Shown: positions 14,101-26,100 of the stretch, one piece after another
Position numbering within the stretch: position 1 is the first letter of the stretch
Layout: every line of letters begins with the position of its first letter
NCBI GenBank assembly: GCA_010093485.1
Contig: MU001515.1
Span: 7,826 to 71,825, forward strand
From: Karstenula rhodostoma CBS 690.94
Lineage: Eukaryota; Ascomycota; Dothideomycetes; Pleosporales; Didymosphaeriaceae
DNA length: 64,000 nt
Direction of reading: 5' to 3'
Notes under the pieces: generated by a model
Told to the model about the DNA's origin: nothing
Database searches by the model: none
What the model saw: the letters and a program-made list of their open reading frames with translations, nothing else
Program-made: the position numbers and the translations under genes

Positions 14101-17100
14101 GATACTAACTTTAAAAAGAAGAATATTTAACTTTAATAAGTATAATTACTTTATAGGGAACGCTCCCCTATAAAGGAGTTTAAAATCCTTATAGAACCTA
14201 TAATATTATTTATCTCTCTAGTATAGGCTACCCCCTAGAACTATAGTAATTATTAACTATCTTTAGTAGAGTCTATTCTAGATAAGGACTTTATTATAGT
14301 ATACTATATATCTTTAAATAAGGATAGTAATAAAGCTAAACTACTAGAGCCTAGAGATAAGAGTTAGTAATTAGCTAAGCCTAGTATTAAAGATAATACC
14401 CTAGTATATAGATATAGTAATAAGTTACTATATAATAATAAATTATTACTAAGGGAATTAACTACCTCTATTAAGCCTAATCCTACTAGAGACTCTAGTA
14501 AATAAGCTATTAAGAAACTCTTATAAGAGCTAAGAATTAAACTAAAAAACTATCTAAAGGACTAAGTTATTACTACCTTCTACTCTATAGAGTAGCTTTA
14601 ATATAAGGAAGATTTATATAAGATAAATAAAGTACTATCTAATTTAGGGCTACTACCCCTAGAGGAACCCCCTAAATATTAAATACTAATAAGGGAATAG
14701 CTCCTTAAGGCTAGTATTAATATTTTAACTATCTCTACTATAGTATTTATAGTTAGTATATAAGGTATAGAGATTAGCTTTATTAGTTAATATAAGTTAC
14801 TTAAACTTATAGAAGCTAAGTATTATAAGAAGGAAGCTATAGCTAACTCTCTAGAAAAGTCTTAAAAATAGCTATTAGTAGAACTTAAAGCTAAGCTTCC
14901 CTACTATAAATAGGTAGGGATAGATATTTCCTACTTTAGTAAATAAGAGGTAAATACTTTACCCCTATAATAGAAAGGTATTAACTATAATATTATCTTT
15001 ACTAAGGATATTAGTACTTTAAAGACCTCCCTACTATATCCTATATCCCTTAATAAGCTAGAATTACTATACCTATATATTTAGAATATAGTAAAGAAAG
15101 GGTTTATCTCCTCTAGTAATACTAGTTTTACCTCCCCTATTTTATATATAAAGAAGTCTAGAGGGGGGTAGTATCTTTATATTAATTATAAAAGGCTTAA
15201 TAGTATTATTAAGAAGAATATTATTTCTATACTACTACTAGAGGAAACTCTTATATACCTATCTAGGGTATATATATTTACTAAACTAGACCTATAATAA
15301 GCTTTTTACTATATATAACTTACTAAATATACCTCTAACCTCTCTATATTTTAAACTTAATATAATAACTTTAAGTATAATATTCTTCCTTTTAGTATAA
15401 CTAATAGACTAATATTATTCTAATACTTTATTAATATAATTCTAGCTAATATAATTAATTTAATTTATATAGTTTATATTAATAATATCCTTATCTACTC
15501 TAAGGACCCCCTAGAGCACGAGGCTTATATATCTAAAGTTATTAAATAGCTAAAAGAGTACTACCTCTATTATAATATTAAGAAAAGCGAATTTACTATT
15601 TAAAAAGTTAAATTCCTAGGCTTTATTATTACTACTAACGGGATCTATAAGGACCCTAAGAAGAAAACTATAGTATAGGATTAGGAAGAGCCTACTAGCC
15701 TCTATACCCTCTAATCCTTTTTAGGATTCTATAACTACTATTAGGCCTACCTTAAAAACTATAGATATATTATTTAACCCTTTACTAAGCTAACTAAAAA
15801 AGGCGTCTAGTATAAGTTTAAAAATAAGGAATATACTACTTTTTAAGCTATAAAGGACTTTCTCTACTTAGATAATCTTATTATATAGTACTCCCCCTAC
15901 TATAAAATATAGATAGAGACTAATACTAGTAATAGTATTATTATAGAAGCTATCTTATAGATATAAGATAATAGAACTTAGAAACTTTTTAGTTTCTACT
16001 CGCGTAAAATAAAACTAGTAGAGATAAATTATAATATTTATAATAAGGAAATACTCACTATTATAGGTAGGTTATATATATAGCGTGTCTAGCTTATTAG
16101 TCTATAGTTAGAAGAGCTATTTACTATTATTATAGACTATCGCGTACTTAAATACTTCTCTATAAAATAAGAACTTATACCCTACTAGACTTATTAGTTA
16201 GAAGTATTATTCTAGTATAATTATATAATTATATTTTACCCTAGATCTATAAATATTATAGTTAATATACTATTATAAAAATAGGAAGAACTAGTTATAT
16301 AGAAGATAAAAGCTAAGTTAGTCTATATAATATACTTCTTCCCCTAATAATAGGATATCGCTAATAATAATACTAATAATAAGGACTATAAAATAGTAGT
16401 ATTAGTTACTACTACTAAGCTAAACTAGTAAAGTAAGGAGGCTAAATTATAAGACTCTCCTATTATACTAGTAGACTACCTACTTAAGGTAAATTATACT
16501 AACCTAACCTTAGAACTATTTTAAAAGGCTATCTTTAAACTAAATAGTAAGTATAATAGAATACTTTCTAAGTTTCTTTTATACTAAGACTACCTAGTTA
16601 TCTCTAAAACTAGTTAGCTTTAAATAATTCTTATTAATATAGTTTACTCCTACTAGATAACTATATACCCTAGTACTAAAAAGACCTATAAATTTATCTA
16701 GGAATTATACTATTAGAGCTATATATATATAGATATTAAATAGTTTATATAAAATTATAAGATCTACTACTAGACTAAGCCCCCTTATAATAAGAAGTTA
16801 GGCCTACTCTAGTTACTACCTATCCTAGAGGCTATATAGTAAAATATCTCTATAGACTTTAAGAGCTTTCTACTAGATTAAAAGGGCTTTAATAATATTA
16901 TAGTTTATATATACTACCTAAGTAAATATATCTTTTTACTACTATACTATAAGATAATTACTATAGAATAAACTACCTCTTTTTACTACTAGTATATCTA
17001 GAGGATCTTTAGTATCCCTAAATCTATTATATTAGATTAAGGGCTATAGTTTACTTCTAATTTTACTAGTAAACTATATTATCTTATAGGTATATAGTAG

Positions 17101-18531
17101 AAACTTATATCTATAGGTTATACCTAAATAGATAGCTAAACTAAGATATATAATAAGTATATTAACTAGTATCTCTACCTATTTATTAATAAATTTTAGG
17201 ATAACTAGTTAGATCTACTCCCTTTAATAAACTAGGCATAAGCCTCTTTACCTAATAAATCTACTAGTTTCTCTCTATATAAAATTAAGTTTAGCTATAA
17301 AACTAAAGTCTTTTAGGACTAAAAGGATAAAATTAGGTTACCTAAGGACTCCCCTAATAATATTAGCTCTAAGTAAGCCTATAAGTTTATTACCACTCGC
17401 CTTAAAACTATTACTTAGGTCTATAACTAGGCCTATTAGAACCTTATTATAGTATAAGACTTAATAGTAAAATAAGCTAATAAATACTATTAACTATCTA
17501 ATTTTATTATTAGTAACTTTATTTATATTACCCTAAAAGGCTTTTTAATATCGCGTCCCTCTATTAAGCTTAATAAGTAAATATATAGTCTATACTATAT
17601 TATAGGGATAAAAAGGTTATCCTATAAACTTAAATTACTATTATATATAAAAGTTTACTTAGTATTTTATATAGACTATTTTTAGAAAGTGCCTAATAAC
17701 TTACTTCCTAGATAATATTAGCTATAGGAACTACTAACTAAAGTTAATAATACCCTTAAGTAGAAGGTATTACTTATTTATAATAGCTAACTAAGCTAGG
17801 GAAAACTCTAGTACTAAGTAGTATAGTAAGGCTATAACCTAGATAATATATAGTATCTAGTATTTAACTTTAGGAATACCCTAAAACTAGTAGGCGACTT
17901 TTATAACACTAATCCTTAGGTAGCTAGGCCCCCTAAATACCTAGATACTTAGAAAAAAGCTACCTTTAATAAAGTATTCTTAGATAGTAATCTTAAAGAT
18001 AATATACCTATTAAGGTAGATAGTTAATAAAGGGTTACCTAAAAATAGGCTAGTTAGTATAGTAGCTTAATCTAGATAGCCTATCTAGTATCTATAAGGT
18101 ATACTTACCTTATACTTTTTAGTACTATAAAGAATTAAGCTTTATATATTAAATACTTTAAGACTTTAACTATAAGTAAGAAATATAAGGTTTTAAACTA
18201 GATTTTAACCTCTCCTTATAGGATTAGGGAACCCTATATAATATATATATAATAGTATATAGCTAACTACTTAGAAAAATTCTAAATAAAGGTATTTTTA
18301 TATAGGAAATTATAGAGCCCTATATAATTATACTAAAGTAGGATACTCTAATCTAGTCTATAACTATATAAGTTTAATAGGAAATTTTTTAAGGATATAA
18401 AGGATATTTTTCTTTATTTTTATTTTTTTCTCTCTAAACTAATTTATTCTTTTCTTTCTTTTTATAGATATAGGTATTCTTATAGTTCTTAGGGACTATT
18501 AAGACCCTAGATCGCGCTTAGAGGGGGGTAG

Positions 18532-18777
18532 TATAAGGGTTAATTTAACCTAAGGTTAAATCCCTTTATAGGATATTTACCTACCTTTAAGCTTAGGCCT
18601 TATCTAGTAGCCTATATATAGATTAGTTAGTAGATCTTAAATACCTAGTATATAGAGAGCTCCTCCCTAGGACCCTCTCTATCTTAGTATTTTAAGTTTA
18701 GTCTTAATTTATATAGTTTCTTCTATCTATCTAATTCTAAGAGTATTTACCCTATTTAGCTATATCCTAGCCTTATA
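18532..18777 (+). repeat. 3' LTR of gypsy copy 1
   Basis: 246 bp, nearly identical to 10597-10842. It is immediately preceded by the polypurine tract at about 18520-18531. Confidence 0.93.
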
Positions 18778-18782
18778 TCTAT

Positions 18783-19145
18783 AGTAGTAGATAAAATAAG
18801 ATATAGTAGGTAATATTAATAATAATAATAAGTAGGTAATAATAGATAGGTAATATTAATAGTAATAGTAATAGTAATAGGGTAATATACTAAGCTATAA
18901 GTTATAGGTAAAAGTTAAAGATATTAGTAAGTATAAGTAAGTAAAAGAATTAGTATTTAAATAACTATTAGTTAGTATTATACTAATAATTAAAAAAGTA
19001 TAAAAATATATAAAAAAAAAGGTCTAAATTATATAAATAAAGGTCTAAAAGTAAGTAAATAAGTATTAAAAAAGGATAAAAAGGTCTCTCTTTTATTATA
19101 AGTATACTATATAGTTCTATAGGCCTGGATTAGAATCCAGGCTAG
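18783..19145 (-). mobile_element. Retroposon A, 5' part, with terminal hairpin
   Basis: Continuation of the retroposon at 9688 beyond the inserted gypsy element. Simple (AAT/AGT)n-like repeats occur near 18,800-18,890. At its end lies a perfect 9-bp inverted repeat with a 2-bp spacer, GCCTGGATT-AG-AATCCAGGC (19123-19142), one of the few places in the isochore that keeps TpG and CpA. After it comes the right target-site duplication, ACTATAGG. Confidence 0.65.
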
Positions 19146-19742
19146 ACTATAGGTTTACTATTATAATACTTTATTTAATTATTCTAATCCTTAGGGTATT
19201 ATTTAAGCTAAGATACTAAATACTAACTTTTTTAAATTAAGCTTTTAAAATAATATTTATATAAAAGTTCTTAACTACTTTTATATCTTTAAGTAGTAGA
19301 TTCTCTAATTATTTCCTATTTTTATTATAAAGAATATTCTTAATTAGGTAATTTCTTATTTCTAAGATAGGTAGAGCTTTAAATTTCTACTTTAACTTAG
19401 TCTTCTATAATTACTTTCTTAAAAGAACTAGTAACTAGAAGGTTCTAATTATTAATAAGGTAAATAGTAACTATACTATTTAGAATTATACTTTTAAAAA
19501 GTAGATAAAAATTCTATATTATATTATAGATTCTATTTTTAGAGACTTTATTTAGAAAGTTAATTAGATTAATAAGAGCTACTATAATACTACTAAAGTA
19601 GTTAATAATAAACTATTTCTTATTACTTATTTTCTAATTAGTACTATTAATCTTAGTCTATAGTTTTAACTATTATAGAAGTTTTAAATAGTTTAAAATC
19701 TTATTTTACTCTTTATTAGAATAATTAAATACTTAGGATCTA
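19146..19742 (-). mobile_element. Copia copy 2, second segment
   Basis: Resumes the homology to copy 1 at about 5327 and runs to ACTTAGGATCTA at 19731-19742, where a small element interrupts it. Confidence 0.85.
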
Positions 19743-19945
19743 TATTATAGAGATTCACTATAAGGTAGGGTAACTTAATAAAGTAGGGGGGATAAAAAGG
19801 CGCGTTATACTTTACTAATACACGAATAAAGGGGGACTAAAAAAGCGGCTAAGGCGTGCCTAGTATCTATATACAGGCTAACTAAAAAGGGTATAGTACC
19901 AAGCTAACTAAAATAGGCTTAGTACGTACCCGCTAATATATAAGA
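19743..19945. mobile_element. Small RIP-poor insertion (about 203 bp), unknown class
   Basis: It interrupts copia copy 2: copy 1 reads straight through this site at about 5920. It is flanked by the 12-bp direct repeat ACTTAGGATCTA (19731-19742 and 19946-19957), read as a target-site duplication. It is clearly richer in GC than its host and keeps CpA and TpG (TTCACT, TACACG, CGTGCC, ACAGG). It contains a degenerate tandem motif, GGCTAACTAAAAAGGGTATA near 19877 and AGCTAACTAAAATAGGCTTA near 19902, both followed by GTAC. Terminal inverted repeats are weak (TATATTA/TAATATA). I see no coding capacity. Confidence 0.7.
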
Positions 19946-21248
19946 ACTTAGGATCTATTAATTAGAATACTAGTAATAGCTATCTATAAGTATTAGTATT
20001 TAATTAGTTACTATTTATATTAGGTATTCTTATAGGGGTAATTAAAATAATTATTATTTTATATATTATTAGATAATTCCCTACTAGGTTTAGTAGTCTA
20101 ACTACTAAATATTATATAAATACTAGTCCTTTTATAATTAGGGTAGAGTAATTATTCCTAAATTAGTATTAAAAATACCTTTTTAATTTTAGAAAGTATT
20201 ATTATAGGCCTTTTAAGTATCTTATTAAACAGGATTTATTATTTAATTAAGTAAGACTACTTAGGGGTAATCTTCTTACTTAAAGTTTTAAAAAAATTAT
20301 AAGTTATAAGTACTCTTTTAGTTTCTTTAACTAAGTATATAATTATTTTATAGTAGAAAAACTATTATTTTTTAAACTAGGTTTTTAGATTCTACTATCT
20401 ACTCTTTATTTTATTAAAATAAGTATAATACTATACTTAAATAAAATTTTTAATTACTTTTTTAGTAGATACTAGATTATTCTTTAGTATATAAAGTAGA
20501 TATTATAAGGTAGATTTATTATTTTTAACTATATTAATTATTACTAGAGTAAGGAGATCTTAGAAGATAGTAATATAAACCTAGTTCTAAAGATTTTATA
20601 GCTTAGAATAGTATATCTACTAATTAGAAACTATAATATAATATTTTATAATTTTTAAAATATAGCTTTCCTTATCCTTTTTATATAATTTAAGCTCCTA
20701 CTTATAATCTTTAAGGTTATCTAAAGTAACTAGTTAGTATAGTTTCTCTAGAATAACTAGTTAAATAAGGTAATTATTTTTAATTAAGGGGACTATTAGA
20801 TTATCTAGATTAATTTTAAACTAGATATTTTTAAAGTTTACTTAGAAATATAAGTTTATAAACTAATAAGGCTAGCTTATTTAATTAATAAGCTAGGTCT
20901 AAGTAACTAGAATAGTTAAATTACTTATAGCTTTATTAAATAAAAAAGGCTTTTAGTATAATAAAAGAATCTAAAAGGGTATATTTAAGTAGTAAAGTAT
21001 ATAGAAAGAATTATCTTATATTTTAAATACTAGGCTTATAACTATAGTAGAGAAAAGGAGCTTAAATATCCCTTTATTTAGGGAGTAAATTAATTAGATT
21101 ACTATATAAAAAAAGATTACTAGAAAGACTAGTTATATACTATACTTATCCTAAATTAGTTTAGTACTTAGGTTAAGGTATCCCTTATTATAGCTAATTA
21201 GAGCTCTATAAACCCTAATATTACTAAGTATTATTTATATTTTTAATA
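19946..21248 (-). mobile_element. Copia copy 2, third segment with 5' LTR
   Basis: Collinear with copy 1 from about 5920 to 7213, ending with the LTR at about 21059-21248. The LTR abuts retroposon B at 21249. Confidence 0.85.
21059..21248 (-). repeat. 5' LTR of copia copy 2
   Basis: Third copy of the 190-bp repeat found at 1-190 and 7024-7213, with further C/T and G/A changes. Ends ...TTTTTAATA. Confidence 0.85.
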
Positions 21249-21589
21249 AATATTATAAGTTACTTATTATTAGTAAATAACCTCTTTTTTATATTCTTTT
21301 TTAAATTATAATATTTTTAATATTTTATAACTTCTCTATAATTATATATTAGATATTAGTAAATAAAGAGTATACTACTCTACTAGTATTATATAATATT
21401 ATAGTATTATAGTATTACTATATTATATAATATATATAGGTAGGTTAATACTTAGTTAATTAAGTCTAGTATTATAGGTACCCTTCTTTCTCTCTTATTA
21501 TAAATAGTACTATTCTTTAGAGCTATTTAATAGAACTATATAGTATCTCTAGATATTTCTTTATTACTAGATAGTTATAATAGTAACTT

Positions 21590-21622
<33 letters not shown>

Positions 21623-21623
21623 T
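21249..21623 (+). mobile_element. Poly(A)-tailed retroposon B, 3' part
   Basis: Reverse-complement homologue of about 9716-10086, ending in a run of 28 A at 21596-21623, exactly the tail length of retroposon A. Its 5' side is cut at 21249 by the copia LTR, so copia copy 2 most likely landed inside it. Confidence 0.7.
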
Positions 21624-22918
21624 AAGAATATAATTAAAATAGCTATTATTAATAAGCTATAAATCCTTCTTAATAATATAATATTTATATAATATAGGTT
21701 TACTAATATAATATCTATATACTAGGATTACTTTATTTAGTAGTAGTAGTAATAATAATAATAATAATAATAGATTAATAATCTATCTATTTTCTATAAT
21801 TCTAAAAGGTATAAAAGTAGTCTATAATACTAAGTAGTACTTCTATAAAGTATATTCTATTATTATAATATACTAAGGTAATAGTAATAAGCTAAGATAG
21901 GTTATTATTAAAATAAAGATTAATAAAGAGGTATATATAGAAATTAGTAAGGTATTTAAGGTATCTTAACTAGACTAGGGGGTAATTAATACTTATAAAA
22001 TAAAAATAAAAAATAGATAATAGCTAGTATATATATAATAAAAGCTATAGAAAATTAAAGCCTATTATAATAAGAAAGTAATTAAAGAAGTAACTAGAGA
22101 GAATAAGAAATTTATAATAGAAATAATAGGTAAGATAAGTATCTATTAAATATAAAAGGTCCTATATAATATAGTAGATATATAGATAAGGATAAAAATA
22201 AAAATAAAAATAAAAGTAATAATATTAGTAAAGGAGTTCTAAGTTCTATTCTAAGTTTTAAGTATAGAGTCTATAGAGTAATATATAAAAAGTAAAGAAT
22301 AAAGAATAAAAAATAGAAATAGTAGTTATATAAAATTAGTATTTAATAATAGTAATAGGGGTATATAGTATTTAATTATAAAATACTAAGTATAGGAGTT
22401 TAGTATTATATTAATAGTAAAATAAGGTAATAAGAATTATAATATAATTAACTAGTATTTAGTTATAATTAGTAGCTTTTAATAGACCTTAACTAGTTTT
22501 AGAGAAAGATAGTAATTAAATAAACTTAACTTAGCTAAGTAAGAATTCTAAATAAATAAATAAAAAGGTAACTAACTAATACTAGCTAGTTATAAATAAT
22601 ATATTAGTTATATTAGTATTTAGAGAAATATTATTATATTATATTTTAAGAATTAATTAGAATATATAAAATATCTTTTTTTAACTAATAAAAAGTCTAA
22701 AATCCTCTATTCTAATTAGGTAATATATAGCCCTAAGATTTAGCTAGCTATATAAAAGTTTTACTATAATAGTTTACTTCCTTACTTTATTTATTATAAA
22801 TAATAATAGTAATTAATAGAGTTAACTATAGTATAATTATTTCTATTATAGATACTAATATTCTATATAAACTAAGTTTTATATAGACTCTAACTTTTTT
22901 ACCTAATCTTATAACTAT
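21624..22918. other. Unassigned AT-rich repeat-like DNA
   Basis: RIP-like sequence between the poly(A) tract and the second gypsy element. It holds an (AGT/AAT)n microsatellite at about 21737-21772 and purine-rich runs. I cannot link it to any element in the window and see no protein motif. It is the original target of gypsy copy 2: the ACTAT duplication lies at 22914-22918 and 31009-31013. Confidence 0.5.
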
Positions 22919-23164
22919 TATAAGGCTAGAATATAGCTAAATAGGGTAAACACTCTTAGAATTAAATAGATAGAAAAAACTATATAAATTAAGACTAAAC
23001 TTAAGATACTAAGATAAAAAGGGTTCTAAAAAGGGACTCTCTATATACTAGGTATTTAAAATCTACTAACTAATCTATATATAGGCTACTAGATAAGGTC
23101 TAAGTTTAAAGATAAGTAAATATCCTATAAGGGGATTTAACCTTAGGTTAAATTAACCCTTATA
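22919..23164 (-). repeat. 3' LTR of gypsy copy 2
   Basis: Reverse complement of the 246-bp LTR of copy 1, bounded by TATAAGG and CCCTTATA. The polypurine tract complement follows. Confidence 0.93.
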
Positions 23165-26100
23165 CTACCCCCTTCTAAGCGCGATTTAGGGTTTTAATAG
23201 TCCCTAAAGACTATAAGAATACCTATATCTATAAAAAGAAAGAAAAAAATAAATTAGTTTAAAAAGAAAAAAAAATAAAAATAAAGAAAATATCCTCTAT
23301 ACCTTTAAAAAATTTCCTATTAAACTTATATAGTTATAGACTAGATTAGAGTATTCTACTCTAGTATAATTATATAGGGCTCTATAATTTCTTATATAAA
23401 AATACCTTTATTTAGAATTTTTCTAAGTAGTTAGCTATACACTATTATATATATATTATATAGGATTCCCTAATCCTATAAGGAGAGGTTAAAATCTAGT
23501 TTAAAACCTTAAATTCCTTATTATAGTTAAAGGCTTAAAGTACTTAATATATAAAGTTTAATTCTTTATAGTACTAAGAAGTATAAGGTAAATATACCTT
23601 ATAGATACTAGATAGGCTATCTAGATTAAATTACTATATTAACTAGCCTATTTTTAGGTAACCCTTTATTAACTATCTACCTTAATAGGTATATTATCTT
23701 TAGGATTACTATTTAAGAATACTTTATTAAGGGTAGTTTTTTTTTAAGTATCTAGACACTTAGAGGGCCTAGCTACCTAAGGATTAGTATTATAAAAATT
23801 ACCTACTAGCTTTAAAATATTTCTAAAGTTAGATACTAGATATTATATATTATCTAAGTTATAGCCTTACTATACTATTTAGTACTAGAGTTTTCCCTAG
23901 CTTAGTTAGCTATTATAAATAAGTAATACCTTCTACTTAAAAGTACTATTAACTTTAATTAGTAGTTCCTATAGTTAATATTATCTAGAAAGTAGGTTAT
24001 TAGGCACTTTCTAAAGATAGTCTATATAAAATACTAGGTAAATTTTTATATATAATAGTAATTTAAGCTTATAGAATAACCCTTTTATCCCTATAATATA
24101 GTATAGACTATATATTTACTTATTAAACTTAATAGAGGGATATAATATTAAAAAGCCTTTTAGAGTAATATAAATAAAGTTACTAATAATAAAATTAGAT
24201 AATTAGTAGTATTTATTAGCTTATTTTACTATTAAGTCTTATACTATAATAAGGTTCTAATAGGCCTAGTTATAGATTTAAGTAATAGCTTTAAGGTAAG
24301 TAGTAATAAACTTATAAGCTTACTTAGAGCTAATATTATTAGGGGAGTCCTTAGATAATCTAACTCTATTCCTTTAGTCCTAAAAGACTTTAGCTTTATA
24401 GCTAAACTTAATTTTATATAAAGAGAAACTAGTAGATTTATTAAGTAAAGAGGTTTATACCTAGTCTATTAAAGGGAGTAAATCTAACTAATTATCCTAA
24501 AATTTATTAATAAATAGGTAAAGATACTAGTTAATATATTTATTATATATCTTAGTTTAGCTATTTATTTAGGTATAACCTATAGATATAAATTTCTACT
24601 ATATACTTATAAGGTAATATAGTTTACTAGTAAAATTAAAAGTAAACTATAGCCCTTAATCTAATATAATAGATTTAGGGATACTAAAAATCCTCTAAAT
24701 ATACTAGTAGTAAAGGGAGGTAGCCTATTCTATAGTAATTATTTTATAGTATAGTAGTAAAAAAGTATATTTACTTAAATAGTATATATAAACTATAATA
24801 TTATTAAAGCCCTTTTAGTCTAATAGAAAGTTCTTAAAGTCTATAGAAATATTTTACTATATAGCCTCTAGAATAGGTAGTAATTAGAATAGGCCTAGCT
24901 TCTTATTATAAGGGGGCTTAGTTTAGTAGTAGATTTTATAATTTTATATAAACTATTTAATATCTATATATATATAGCTCTAATAGTATAATTCCTAAAT
25001 AAGTTTATAGGTCTTTTTAGTACTAGAGTATATAGTTATCTAGTAGAAGTAAACTATATTAATAAGTATTATTTAAAGCTAACTAGTTTTAGAGATAACT
25101 AAGTAGTCTTAGTATAAAAAAAATCTAGAAAGTATTCTATTATACTTACTATTTAGTTTAAAAATAACCTTTTAAAATAGTTCTAAGGTTAAGTTAGTAT
25201 AATTTACTTTAAGTAGGTAGTTTACTAGTATAATAGGAGAGTCTTATAATTTAGCCTCCCTACTCTACTAGTTTAACTTAGTAGTAGTAACTAATACTAC
25301 TATTTTATAGTCCTTATTATTAGTATTATTATTAGTAATATCCTATTATTAGGGGAAGAAGTATATTATATAGGCTAACTTAACTTTTACTTTCTATATA
25401 ATTAGTTCTTTCTATTTCTATAATAGTATATTAGCTATAATATTTATAGATTTAGGGTAAAATATAATTATATAGTTATACTAAAATAATATTTTTAACT
25501 AATAAGTCTAGTAGAGTATAAGTTCTCGCTTTATAGAGAAGTATTTAAGTATATAATAGTCTATAATAATAGTAAATAGCTCTTCTAATTATAGACTAAT
25601 AAGCTAGGTATACTATATATATAACTTACCTATAATAGTAAGTATTTTCTTATTATAAATATTATAATTTATCTCTACTAATTTTATTTTATATAAGTAA
25701 AAATTAAAAAGTTTCTAGATTCTATTATTTTATATCTATAAAATAGCTTCTATAATAATATTATTACTAGTATTAGTCTCTATCTATATCTTATAGTAAG
25801 GGGAGTACTATATAATAAGATTATCTAAGTAGAGAAGATTCTTTATAGCTTAAAAAGTAGTATATTCTTTATTTTTAAACTTATACTAGATACCTTTTTT
25901 AGTTAGCTTAGTAAGGGATTAAATAATATATCTATAGTTTTTAAGGTAGACCTAATAATAGTTATAGAATTCTAAAAAGGATTAGAGGGTATAGAGGCTA
26001 GTAGGCTTTTTCTAGTTCTATACTATAGTTTTCTTCTCTAGGTCCTTATAGATCCTATTAGTAGTAATAATAAAGCCTAGGAATTTAACTTTTTAAATAG

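Larger units (their letters stand above)
10597..18777 (+). mobile_element. Ty3/gypsy LTR retrotransposon, copy 1, RIP-degenerate
   Basis: The 8,181-bp element has 246-bp LTRs at 10597-10842 and 18532-18777. Flanking bases CCTAT (10592-10596) and TCTAT (18778-18782) form a 5-bp duplication with one transition. A polypurine tract, AGAGGGGGGTAG, precedes the 3' LTR. Reverse transcriptase is recognisable: FTKLDL at 15277, followed by two stops where Arg-Gly is expected, and VYINNILIYS at 15472-15501 (canonical VYLDDILIYS). The integrase core reads ILD*GL*FTS near 17,030, then a decayed QTDGQTER-type motif near 17,130. Order RT before IN is that of Ty3/gypsy. Stops sit at ancestral Gln, Arg and Trp codons. 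Confidence 0.95.

Noticed and set aside
19123..19142. tRNA T-arm or SINE head
   Set aside because: The loop does not match the B box and no A box or cloverleaf is visible; kept only as a hairpin.
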